Part shown: piece after piece, positions 57,373 through 64,000 of the stretch
Numbering within the stretch: the first letter of the stretch is position 1
Layout of the letters: each line of letters opens with the position of its first letter
Assembly (NCBI GenBank): GCA_016720345.1
Contig: JADKKV010000007.1
Coordinates: 124,001-188,000 of the forward strand
DNA: 64,000 nucleotides
Reading direction: 5' to 3'
Origin: Thermomonas sp.
Lineage (GTDB): Bacteria; Pseudomonadota; Gammaproteobacteria; Xanthomonadales; Xanthomonadaceae
Notes under the pieces: model-generated
Seen by the model: the letters and a program-made list of their open reading frames with translations, nothing else
The model's database searches: none
Told to the model about the DNA's origin: nothing
Made by a program: the position numbers and the translations under genes

Positions 57373-58043
57373 GCCGCCGGGATCCCCGGTTCCCAGCGCG
57401 CCGCCGACGGCGCCCGCATCGGGGTCAGCGGCGAGCGCCGCTTCTCCGCGCGCAGCAGGAACGCCGCGCGCACGCCGGCGCCGTCCTGCAGCGCCGGTTC
57501 GGGGGCGATCTTCCAGGTCGGCCCCAGCCCCAGCGACACCGCGTCCGGCACCAGCCCGACCGCACGCAGGCGGCGCCGCCAGGTCACCGGTTCGGCCACC
57601 CGCGGCCCTTGCCCGCGCCAGCGCAGGCGATACGGCGACAACGGGTTCAGCGCCAGCAACCACAGGCGGCCGCCCGCGACCAGCACGCGCGCGCATTCGT
57701 CGAGCAGCGCCGCGGGATCCGAACTGATGTCGGCCAGGTGTTGCACGACCACCACGGCGCACGACTCGCTGCCCAGCGGCAGCGGCAGCCCGCAGCGCAC
57801 GTCACCCTCGAAGCCGCGTGCCGCCGCGCGCAGGCGCAACAGCGGCAGGTCGACCTCGCCTTCGCCCATCCCGCTGGGGCAAAGCCACAGGCCCGCCTGG
57901 CCGGGGCGTTCCTGCGCCGCCTGGCGCAGGCTGTCCGCCTCGCTGGCCAGGATCGCCTGCCCGGCCACGCCCGCGAACCACGCCGCCGCGGCGGCGGTTT
58001 CGGGTTGACGGCGGAAAGCGGACGGGGGCAAGGTCGGCGGCAT
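57369..58043 (-). CDS. Class I SAM-dependent methyltransferase (YafS-like)
   Basis: This 224-residue protein starts [20 protein letters not shown] and has a methyltransferase-like middle: [51 protein letters not shown] covers motif IV to post-motif IV. The Gly-rich SAM loop is weak. E. coli yafS occupies the same place between gloB and rnhA, which supports the assignment. The substrate is unknown. It is divergent from gloB. Confidence 0.85.
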   Translation of the reverse strand: MPPTLPPSAFRRQPETAAAAAWFAGVAGQAILASEADSLRQAAQERPGQAGLWLCPSGMGEGEVDLPLLRLRAAARGFEGDVRCGLPLPLGSESCAVVVVQHLADISSDPAALLDECARVLVAGGRLWLLALNPLSPYRLRWRGQGPRVAEPVTWRRRLRAVGLVPDAVSLGLGPTWKIAPEPALQDGAGVRAAFLLRAEKRRSPLTPMRAPSAARWEPGIPAA

Positions 58044-58094
58044 GCCCCCCGGATTCTGCGCGAAAGGCGGCGACCCGTCACGACTGGACAACGC

Positions 58095-58859
58095 ATGGAT
58101 TTGCAGCCACTGCCCGCGTTCGACGACAACTACATCTGGACGCTGCGCGATGCCGGGGGCCGCGCGCTGCTGGTGGATCCGGGCGACGCGGCACCGGTGC
58201 TGGCGGCGCTGGGCGACGGCCCGCGCCCGCACGCGATCCTGCTGACCCACCACCACGGCGACCACGTCGGCGGAGTGCCCGGACTGCTGCGGCGCTGGCC
58301 CGGCCTTGCGGTCATCGCCCCGCACGACGCGCGCATCGCCTGCGCCAGCCAGCGGGTCGGCGATGGCGAGGCACTCGAAGTGGGCCCGTGGCGTTTCCAC
58401 GTCCTCGCCACGCCCGGCCACACCAGCAGCCATGCCTGCTTCTTCGGCGAAGGCGTGCTGTTCTGCGGCGACACCCTGTTCTCGCTGGGCTGCGGGCGCC
58501 TGTTCGAAGGGACGCCGGCGCAGATGCACGCCTCGTTGCACAGGCTGGCCGGCTTGCCCGGCGACACCGTGGTTTGCTGCGGCCACGAGTACACGCGCGC
58601 CAACGCCGCGTTCGCACTGGCGGTGGATCCCGGCAACGCCGCCTTGCACGATCGTGCCAACGAGGTCGCGGCACTGCGACTGGCCGGGCAGCCGACCCTG
58701 CCAACCACGCTCGCGTGCGAACGCGCCTGCAACCCGTTCCTGCGGGTCGACGACGCCGCGGTCCGCGCCGCGATCGAGGCACATGCCGGTCGCCGCATCG
58801 ACGGCGACATCGACGCCTTCGCCGCACTGCGGCGCTGGAAGGACGGGTTCCGCGCATGA
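58095..58859 (+). CDS. gloB: Hydroxyacylglutathione hydrolase (glyoxalase II)
   Basis: GloB hydrolyses S-lactoylglutathione to lactate and glutathione in methylglyoxal detoxification. The 254-residue MBL-fold protein has the binuclear site THHHGDHVGG, TPGHTSSHACFF, CGDTLFSLGCGRLFEG and CGHEYTRANAAFA, and the C-terminal substrate domain with NPFLRVDD. Its stop overlaps the following lytic transglycosylase gene by ATGA. Confidence 0.96.
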   Translation: MDLQPLPAFDDNYIWTLRDAGGRALLVDPGDAAPVLAALGDGPRPHAILLTHHHGDHVGGVPGLLRRWPGLAVIAPHDARIACASQRVGDGEALEVGPWRFHVLATPGHTSSHACFFGEGVLFCGDTLFSLGCGRLFEGTPAQMHASLHRLAGLPGDTVVCCGHEYTRANAAFALAVDPGNAALHDRANEVAALRLAGQPTLPTTLACERACNPFLRVDDAAVRAAIEAHAGRRIDGDIDAFAALRRWKDGFRA

Positions 58860-59512
58860 ACGCGGCCCGGCTTGGCTGGCTTGCCGCCCTGCTGGTCGCG
58901 GCCATGCCGCTGCGGTCGAGCCCCGCAGGCCCGCCCGCCGCAACCATCGAGTCGATCTCCGCACGGTTCTGGAGCGACGTCGCCGAACCCGAATGCGGCA
59001 ACGCGCCGCGTCGCTGGCTGGTCCACTACGCCGATGTCCCGCGCCGCCTGCGCAACCCGCGCGAGGCGCGCCTGCGCGCGGACGTCGCGCGCGTGCTCGA
59101 TGCACTCGATGCCGCCGGCCTGCCCAGCGAATTCGCGCTGATCCCGTTCGTCGAGAGCCGCTACCGCGCCACCGCGCGCAGCCCCGGGGGCCAGCTGGGC
59201 CTGTGGCAGTTCACCGCCGCCACCGCGCGCCGCAACGGGCTGGAGGTGCGCCCCGGCCACGACCAGCGGCTGGACCCGGAGGCCTCCACCCGCGCCGCGG
59301 TCCGCTACCTGCGCCGCCTGCACGACCTGTTCGGTGCCGACTGGCGCTGGACGGTGATGGCCTACAACGCCGGCGAAGGCGCCGCACGCCGCGCCAGGCG
59401 CAACGGCGGCGCGCGCAAGCTGTCGCCGATCGCCCGCCACTATCCGGACAAACTGCATGCGCTGGCCTGCCTGCTGCCGCGCCCGCCTGACCAGGGCCGC
59501 CCCGCGGGGTAA
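58856..59512 (+). CDS. Lytic transglycosylase, short MltD-like
   Basis: This 218-residue exported protein has an N-terminal signal segment (LGWLAALLVAAMPLRSSPAG) and an SLT domain with the catalytic Glu in LIPFVESRYRATARSPGGQLGLWQF and WRWTVMAYNAGEGAARRA. E. coli MltD, also beside gloB, carries two C-terminal LysM domains; here the protein ends after the catalytic domain, so it would rely on other means of wall binding. It ends upstream of fabI, and a possible fabI promoter overlaps its last codons. Confidence 0.9.
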   Translation: MNAARLGWLAALLVAAMPLRSSPAGPPAATIESISARFWSDVAEPECGNAPRRWLVHYADVPRRLRNPREARLRADVARVLDALDAAGLPSEFALIPFVESRYRATARSPGGQLGLWQFTAATARRNGLEVRPGHDQRLDPEASTRAAVRYLRRLHDLFGADWRWTVMAYNAGEGAARRARRNGGARKLSPIARHYPDKLHALACLLPRPPDQGRPAG

Positions 59513-59515
59513 ACT
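59487..59515 (+). promoter_or_regulatory. Possible promoter of fabI
   Basis: CTGACC (59487-59492), a 17-base spacer and TAAACT (59510-59515) overlap the end of the transglycosylase gene. A transcript would have a leader of about 33 bases with a CGGAGA ribosome site before the fabI ATG. The match to consensus is moderate. Confidence 0.4.
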
Positions 59516-59554
59516 GGAGCCTTTGCTCTACCCGCATCCGCACCGGAGAACACC

Positions 59555-60343
59555 ATGGGTTTCCTGCAAGGCAAGCGCGCACTGGTCACCGGCATCGCCA
59601 GCCAGCGTTCGATCGCCACCGGCATCGCCGATGCCATGCACCGCCAGGGCGCCGAACTGGCGCTGACCTACCAGAACGAAAAGCTCAAGACGCGGGTGGA
59701 AGCCGCCGCCGCCGAATACGGCAGCAACATCGTCCTGCCGCTGGACGTGGCCGACGACGCCCAGATCGACGCCTGCTTCGACGAACTCGGCAAGCACTGG
59801 GGCGACGGCTTCGACATCCTCGTGCACTGCATCGCATTCGCCCCGCGCGAGGCGATCGAGGGCGACTTCCTCGACGGCATGAGCCGCGACAACTTCCGCA
59901 TCGCCCACGACATCAGCGCGTACTCGCTGGCCGCGCTGGGCAAGGCCGCGCGTCCGCTGATGAAGGGGCGCAACGGTTCGATCCTGACCCTGAGCTACCT
60001 CGGCGCGGAGCGAGCGCTCGCCAACTACAACACGATGGGCGTGGCCAAGGCCTCGCTGGAAGCCACCGTGCGCTACATGGCGATGGCGCTGGGGCCGGAG
60101 GGCACGCGCGTCAATGCGATCTCGGCGGGCCCGATCCGCACCCTGGCCGCCAGTGGCGTCGCCAACTTCCGCAAGATGCTCACCCAGTTCGAGGCCGTGG
60201 CGCCGCTACGCCGGGTGGTCACCATCGAGGACGTCGGCAATGCCGCCGCGTTCCTGTGCTCGGACCTGGCCGCCGGCATCACCGGCGAGATCACCTACGT
60301 CGACGCCGGCTACAACATCATGGGCATGAGCGGGATCGAGTGA
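59555..60343 (+). CDS. fabI: Enoyl-ACP reductase FabI
   Basis: FabI carries out the last step of each fatty-acid elongation cycle and is the target of triclosan. The 262-residue short-chain dehydrogenase-like protein has the FabI-type cofactor motif [15 protein letters not shown]. The active site is Tyr in [24 protein letters not shown] (both Tyr and the Lys, YX6K). The C-terminus ends [12 protein letters not shown]. Some xanthomonads use FabV instead, so presence of FabI is informative. It is monocistronic, with a terminator. Confidence 0.96.
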   Translation: MGFLQGKRALVTGIASQRSIATGIADAMHRQGAELALTYQNEKLKTRVEAAAAEYGSNIVLPLDVADDAQIDACFDELGKHWGDGFDILVHCIAFAPREAIEGDFLDGMSRDNFRIAHDISAYSLAALGKAARPLMKGRNGSILTLSYLGAERALANYNTMGVAKASLEATVRYMAMALGPEGTRVNAISAGPIRTLAASGVANFRKMLTQFEAVAPLRRVVTIEDVGNAAAFLCSDLAAGITGEITYVDAGYNIMGMSGIE

Positions 60344-60365
60344 TCCGCGGCCAACCCTGGAAACA

Positions 60366-60396
60366 GGAACGCCCGGCAATGCCGGGCGTTCCTTTT
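60366..60396 (+). terminator. Terminator of fabI
   Basis: A perfect 12-bp stem (GGAACGCCCGGC / GCCGGGCGTTCC) with loop AAT is followed by TTTT. It separates fabI from the convergent ppiD gene and may also stop ppiD transcripts. Confidence 0.88.
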
Positions 60397-60413
60397 GGTG
60401 CATGGCGCCGAAG

Positions 60414-62387
60414 TCAAAGCCGGTCTTCGGCCACCGTTATCCCGTATTTCGCGCGCGCGGCCTTCACGTGGGCCTTCTGCGCCGCGCCGCCGGCGACCGC
60501 CGACAGCTGCTCGCGCAACTGCTTGCGCTCTTCCGCCGTCGCCTTGGTGACGTCGCCGTCGCGCACCGCGCGAATCGCGTACACGAGGTACTGGCCGCCG
60601 ATCAGGGCCTTGTCGACCGGGATCAGGTTGTCCTGCGGGCGCGGGGTGTTGAAGAAGGCCTCCACCGCGCGCGGCGAAGGCGACTGGCTACGGCGCTGCA
60701 GGCCGTTGACCTCCGCCATCACCAGCGTCGCGCCCGCGGCCGCGGCGGCCAGGCCCTTGGCGCGGGCTGCCTTGACCAACGCGTCGGCCGCGGCTTCGGC
60801 GGCCTTGCGCTGGCGGTCGTTGCGGATCGCGGCGACCACCGAGTCCGCGACCGACGCCAGCGGCAGGGCACGTTCCGGCTCGTGCTCCAGCACCCGGATC
60901 ATGACGCTGTGGTTGGGGCCAAGTTCGATCGGATCGCTGGCGGTACCGTCCTGCAGCAACGTTTCGGAGAACGCCGCACGCAGCACGTTCTGGTTGGCGG
61001 CGATGCCGGTCCCACCGGCACGACTGAACGCCGCGGTGGCCTGCACCGGCAGTCCGAGCGCGCGCGCCGCCGGCTCCAGCGAGTTCGGGTTCTTGTACAC
61101 GGCATCGACCAGCTTGCCGCTCAGCTCGTTGTAGGCACGCTCGTGCTCGGTTTCCTGCAGCTCCGCCTGCAGTTGCTCGCGGACCGCCTCGAACGGCTGC
61201 TGGTTGCCTGCGCGGATCTCGTTGACCTTGATCACGTGCCAGCCGAAATCGCTCTTGACCGGCCCGCGCACTTCGCCAGCCTGCATTGAGAACGCGGCAT
61301 CCTCGAACGGTCCCGGCAGGCCACCCTTGACCATCAGGCCGAGGTCGCCACCCTTGTCCCTGGAGCCAACGTCGTCCGAACCGGCCTTCGCCAGCGCGGC
61401 GAAGTCCGCACCCGGCGCCCGCGCCTGCCCTGCCAGCTTGTTCGCGCGCGCTTCCGCGGCCTTCCTGTCGGCATCGCTGGCGTCCGCCGCGACCTGCACC
61501 AGGATGTGCGAGACCGACCGCTGTTCGGCAGTGGCGTACTTGGCGCCCTGCTCCTGGTAGCGCTTGCGCAGCAACGCCTCGTCGATCACCGGCGCCGGCA
61601 ACTTGCTGCCATCCACCTCGACGTACTCCAGGCGCACGGTCTCGGCACGGCGATAGCTGGCGGCGTTCGCCTTGTACCAGGCTTCGATCTGCGCGGCGGT
61701 CACCGGCGCGGTATCCGCCGGGACCTGCGGCATCGCCACGAAGCTGACGTCGCGCTGTTCACCGAGCAGGCGCAGCACGCGCTCGACCTCGCCATCGGTG
61801 GCGAACGCGGATTGCGCCAGCCGGCTGGGGATCAGCCCGTATTGCAGGCTCTCGCGGATGTTCTGCTCGAACTCGCGCGGCGTCAGCGGCGGGCTCTGCG
61901 AGCCCAGCAGCATCTGGTAGCGGTCGGCGTTGAACTTGCCGTCGACCTGGAAATCCGGGACCTCCTGGATCGCCGCACGCACCTCGCTGTCGCTGACCAC
62001 GATGCCGTCGCGCTCGGCGGCCAGGCGCATGACCTGCTCGTCGATCATGTCGTCGAGGATCTTGCGCTTGTTCTCGACCGACTCGAACGCCCTGGCGTCG
62101 AACTTGTCGCCCTGCTCGTCGCGCGCGCGCATGCGCGCGACCTCGAAGCGCTTGCGGAACTCGCTGCTCTCGATGTCGTGCCGCGTCCACAGCGTGCTGA
62201 ACGGCCATGCGTCCGGCGCCGACGGCCACCACGACGGCGGCTGGGCGATGCGCGCGGCATGGGTCTCCACCCGCTGCGACAGGTACGACTCCATGCCGAA
62301 GAAGGCGAACGGGATGATCAGCAGGCCGAGGATCACGGTGGCGATCCAGCCGGAGGTCTTGTCGCGGAGTTTCTGCAGCATGGGCAT
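60414..62387 (-). CDS. ppiD: Periplasmic folding chaperone PpiD
   Basis: PpiD is an inner-membrane-anchored chaperone at the SecYEG exit. The 657-residue protein has an N-terminal helix (WIATVILGLLIIPFAFFGMES). A SurA-like N-terminal domain (about 70-240) precedes the parvulin domain with VSHILVQV, GGDLGLMVKGGLPGPFEDAAFSM and VRGPVKSDFGWHVIKV. A long helical C-terminal region follows. Start is ATG 62387 or 62381. The hupB-ppiD neighbourhood downstream of lon is conserved; here two tRNA genes lie between them. Confidence 0.94.
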   Translation of the reverse strand: MPMLQKLRDKTSGWIATVILGLLIIPFAFFGMESYLSQRVETHAARIAQPPSWWPSAPDAWPFSTLWTRHDIESSEFRKRFEVARMRARDEQGDKFDARAFESVENKRKILDDMIDEQVMRLAAERDGIVVSDSEVRAAIQEVPDFQVDGKFNADRYQMLLGSQSPPLTPREFEQNIRESLQYGLIPSRLAQSAFATDGEVERVLRLLGEQRDVSFVAMPQVPADTAPVTAAQIEAWYKANAASYRRAETVRLEYVEVDGSKLPAPVIDEALLRKRYQEQGAKYATAEQRSVSHILVQVAADASDADRKAAEARANKLAGQARAPGADFAALAKAGSDDVGSRDKGGDLGLMVKGGLPGPFEDAAFSMQAGEVRGPVKSDFGWHVIKVNEIRAGNQQPFEAVREQLQAELQETEHERAYNELSGKLVDAVYKNPNSLEPAARALGLPVQATAAFSRAGGTGIAANQNVLRAAFSETLLQDGTASDPIELGPNHSVMIRVLEHEPERALPLASVADSVVAAIRNDRQRKAAEAAADALVKAARAKGLAAAAAGATLVMAEVNGLQRRSQSPSPRAVEAFFNTPRPQDNLIPVDKALIGGQYLVYAIRAVRDGDVTKATAEERKQLREQLSAVAGGAAQKAHVKAARAKYGITVAEDRL

Positions 62388-62470
62388 CGGCGATGAGGCG
62401 TAGCCGCTTAGTTTAGCGCGCGATCCGGCCCGGTACGCATCGCGGGTGCCGCGGGCACGCCAGGCGATGC

Positions 62471-62502
62471 AAAAAAGAAGCCCCGCATCGCTGCAGGGCT
62501 TC
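62471..62502 (-). terminator. Terminator after tRNA-Asp
   Basis: On the minus strand a GAAGCCC / GGGCTTC stem with an inner TGC / GCA extension is followed by six T residues. It lies 24 bases beyond the tRNA-Asp 3' end and isolates it from ppiD. Confidence 0.9.
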
Positions 62503-62525
62503 GGTACGACGTAACGCTAAAAAGA

Positions 62526-62602
62526 TGGCGGAGTGGACGGGACTCGAACCCGCGACCTCCGGCGTGACAGGCCAGCATTCTAACCGACTGAACTACCACT
62601 CC
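62526..62602 (-). tRNA. tRNA-Asp (anticodon GTC)
   Basis: This 77-nt tRNA has acceptor GGAGTGG / CCACTCC, D-arm TAGTTCAGTCGGTTAGAAT, anticodon GTC in CCTGTCACG, the T-arm CGGGTTCGAGTCCCG, discriminator G and encoded CCA. It has its own promoter and terminator. Confidence 0.97.
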
Positions 62603-62614
62603 GCTGAGCTGGCA

Positions 62615-62643
62615 ATGATATCCGGGAGGAAAAATTCCCGCAA
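62615..62643 (-). promoter_or_regulatory. Promoter of tRNA-Asp
   Basis: The minus strand reads TTGCGG (62638-62643), a 17-base spacer rich in T and C, then TATCAT (62615-62620). The predicted start leaves about six bases before the mature tRNA. Confidence 0.75.
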
Positions 62644-62726
62644 GCTTTTTTGTTCCCGGAAGCGGGGATGGCCGACCTCCTGGCCACCCGCGCGGCGATT
62701 CCACTTGCACGCTGCCGGCGTCTTGG

Positions 62727-62801
62727 TGGTGGGCACTGAGGGGATCGAACCCCCGACCCGCTCCGTGTAAAGGAGCCGCTCTACCGCTGAGCTAAGTGCC
62801 C
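62727..62801 (-). tRNA. tRNA-Val (anticodon TAC)
   Basis: This 75-nt tRNA has acceptor GGGCACT / AGTGCCC, D-arm TAGCTCAGCGGTAGAGC, anticodon TAC in CTTTACACG, T-arm GGGGGTTCGATCCCC and encoded ACCA. It lies 124 bases upstream of tRNA-Asp; that gap contains the tRNA-Asp promoter. Confidence 0.97.
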
Positions 62802-62809
62802 GGCCGCGC

Positions 62810-62818
62810 ATTATCGCA
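62810..62818 (-). promoter_or_regulatory. Extended -10 promoter of tRNA-Val
   Basis: The minus strand reads TGCGATAAT, ending nine bases before the mature tRNA 5' end, so the leader would be only about two bases. The hupB terminator lies just upstream, which argues that a promoter must exist here. No clear -35 box is seen. Confidence 0.55.
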
Positions 62819-62850
62819 GCGACGGCGCTGCTTCGGGTAGCCCGCAAACG

Positions 62851-62876
62851 AAAAGCCCGGCGCGTGGCCGGGCTTT
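62851..62876 (-). terminator. Terminator of hupB
   Basis: A perfect 10-bp stem (AAAGCCCGGC / GCCGGGCTTT) with a five-base loop reads into TTTTCGTTTG on the minus strand, 23 bases after the hupB stop. Confidence 0.9.
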
Positions 62877-62899
62877 CCGCGCGAAGCAGCAGGCGTGGG

Positions 62900-63172
62900 T
62901 CAGTTGACCGCGTCCTTCAGCGCCTTGCCGGCCTTGAACGCCGGGTTCTTCGAAGCCTTGATCTTGATCGTGTCGCCGGTGCGCGGGTTGCGGCCGGTAC
63001 GGGCACCGCGCTTGCGCACGGAGAAGGTGCCGAAGCCGACCAGGGTCACGGTGTCGCCCTTCTTCAGGGCCTTGGTGATGGCGGCGACCATCGCATCGAC
63101 TGCGCGACCGGCGTCGGCCTTGGTCAGTTCGGCGTTGTCGGCAACGGCTTCGACGAATTCGGCTTTGTTCAT
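62900..63172 (-). CDS. hupB: DNA-binding protein HU
   Basis: HU is a small dimeric nucleoid protein that bends DNA. The 90-residue protein begins [20 protein letters not shown] and carries the DNA-binding arm region [21 protein letters not shown] and the C-terminus [24 protein letters not shown] ribosome site precedes the ATG. It follows lon, as hupB does in E. coli and Pseudomonas, and has its own strong promoter and terminator. Confidence 0.98.
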   Translation of the reverse strand: MNKAEFVEAVADNAELTKADAGRAVDAMVAAITKALKKGDTVTLVGFGTFSVRKRGARTGRNPRTGDTIKIKASKNPAFKAGKALKDAVN

Positions 63173-63295
63173 TTGCTTGATGACTCCCTGTGCGGAATGT
63201 GGCGCGAATGTTTGGTGACCGGGATCGCGGCGCTCCCCTGCCGCAATCCGGTGGACTGCCGCGGCGCACAATGCACGCACGCCGCGGTTGCCAAC

Positions 63296-63324
63296 CTTAT
63301 ACCAGCGGATTTTTTCGCATGCAA
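63296..63324 (-). promoter_or_regulatory. Promoter of hupB
   Basis: The minus strand reads TTGCAT (63319-63324), a 17-base spacer with an A6 run, then TATAAG (63296-63301). It is among the best sigma-70 matches in the window, and the predicted leader is about 120 bases. The lon-hupB gap (216 bases) holds nothing else I can identify. Confidence 0.8.
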
Positions 63325-63388
63325 CACGGAAAGCAAGCGCTGGCGCGGGTTTCAGGCATGCGCCGACGAAAGGCCGGGAAACCGCGAC

Positions 63389-64000
63389 TTAGTGCTTGAC
63401 ATCAGGACGCGGGTCACCTTCGTTTTTCGGCAATGGCGGTTGTTCCGCCCCGGCCTTCGCCGCGCGCCCGGGCAATGGCCGCTCCAGCGCGAGGTCGAGC
63501 ACCTCGTCGATCCACTTCACCGGCACGATCCGCATGCTCCTGGTGACCGCGGGCGGGATGTCGGCGAGGTCCTTCCGGTTCTCGTCGGGGATGATCACGG
63601 TCTTGATGCCGCCACGCAGCGCCGCCAGCAGCTTTTCCTTGAGCCCGCCGATCGCGCTGACCCGGCCGCGCAGGGTGATCTCGCCGGTCATCGCCACGTC
63701 GTGGCGCACCGGGATCTTCGTCAGCATCGACACCAGCGTCGTCGCCATCGCGATGCCTGCGCTGGGGCCGTCCTTCGGCGTGGCGCCATCCGGCACGTGC
63801 ACGTGCACGTCGTGCTTCTGCAGGAAATCGAGGTCGATGCCGAGCCGTTCGGTGCGCGCGCGCACCACCGACAATGCCGCCGACGCCGATTCCTTCATGA
63901 CGTCGCCAAGCTGCCCGGTCAGGATCAGCTGGCCCTTGCCGGGCACCAGCGTGGCCTCGATCTGCAACAGGTCGCCGCCCACTTCGGTCCATGCCAGTCC
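63389..64000 (-). CDS. lon: ATP-dependent protease Lon, C-terminal part
   Basis: The last 203 codons of lon are in the window; the rest lies beyond the right edge. The visible portion is the Lon protease domain. It starts in [16 protein letters not shown], with the catalytic Ser in [16 protein letters not shown] and the catalytic Lys in [15 protein letters not shown], and continues through [14 protein letters not shown] to a short charged tail. Lon degrades misfolded and regulatory proteins. It lies upstream of hupB. Confidence 0.97.
   Translation of the reverse strand, partial: GLAWTEVGGDLLQIEATLVPGKGQLILTGQLGDVMKESASAALSVVRARTERLGIDLDFLQKHDVHVHVPDGATPKDGPSAGIAMATTLVSMLTKIPVRHDVAMTGEITLRGRVSAIGGLKEKLLAALRGGIKTVIIPDENRKDLADIPPAVTRSMRIVPVKWIDEVLDLALERPLPGRAAKAGAEQPPLPKNEGDPRPDVKH

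Overview
The window is a dense, GC-rich piece of a bacterial chromosome. It looks like a gammaproteobacterium of the family Xanthomonadaceae/Lysobacteraceae (Lysobacter, Luteimonas, Thermomonas and relatives). This is inferred from gene content and order: rpoE-rseA-degP-lepA-lepB-DUF4845-rnc-era-recO without rseB, a fab cluster running into pabB-pabC-mltG-tmk-holB-pilZ, kdkA with DUF6165, and a 6-oxopurine-type methylthioinosine phosphorylase. Almost all of it is conserved housekeeping DNA. I see no insertion sequence, prophage, CRISPR array, toxin-antitoxin locus or rRNA operon, and no gene-free stretch above 300 bases.

Layout. 1-9.1 kb: a truncated-at-edge HAMP-GAF signalling protein, ispG (isoprenoids), xseA (DNA repair), an aldehyde dehydrogenase, a GAF-GAF-GGDEF-EAL cyclic-di-GMP protein, and an ECF sigma factor with its presumed anti-sigma partner. 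9.1-16.5 kb: an ABC exporter, a cold-shock protein with a repeat-bearing leader, methylthioinosine phosphorylase next to hpt (purine salvage), nagZ, a CYTH protein and rlmD. 15.8-19.3 kb: a ydbH/ydbL-type pair and a stand-alone REC-Hpt protein. 19.3-28.2 kb: the envelope-stress and translation operon from rpoE (with a good sigma-E promoter) to recO. 28.2-30.4 kb: a FadB/FadJ-like beta-oxidation enzyme. 30.4-41.3 kb: yceD, rpmF and the fatty-acid/folate/replication cluster. 41.3-48.7 kb: a small coiled-coil protein, maf, a GT39 membrane glycosyltransferase, the MoxR-DUF58-TgpA trio and an Slp lipoprotein. 48.7-52.2 kb: a HIT protein, recR, ybaB, dnaX, tRNA-Ser(GGA) and the SRP RNA. 52.2-55.4 kb: lipopolysaccharide-core genes and tRNA-Ser(CGA). 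55.4-60.4 kb: a PP2C phosphatase, dnaQ, rnhA, a methyltransferase, gloB, a lytic transglycosylase and fabI. 60.4-64 kb: ppiD, tRNA-Asp, tRNA-Val, hupB and the 3' end of lon.

Genes are packed into translationally coupled operons, with many ATGA, GTGA or TTGA overlaps. Fatty-acid synthesis is represented by fabH, fabD, fabG, acpP, fabF and fabI. Envelope biogenesis and its quality control are represented by lepB, degP, ppiD, mltG, nagZ, ydbH, kdkA and the GT9 enzyme.

The less routine observations are small-scale. They include a palindromic element whose two arms encode the same C-terminal residues of two convergent genes, a 114-bp compound palindrome between hpt and the phosphorylase gene, a 21-bp hairpin sequence shared by two operon junctions, two promoters that imply nearly leaderless mRNAs, a recurring extended -10 sequence, a HIT protein with a Gln in its His triad, and a sensor protein with almost no periplasmic loop. 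I found no convincing new multigene system.
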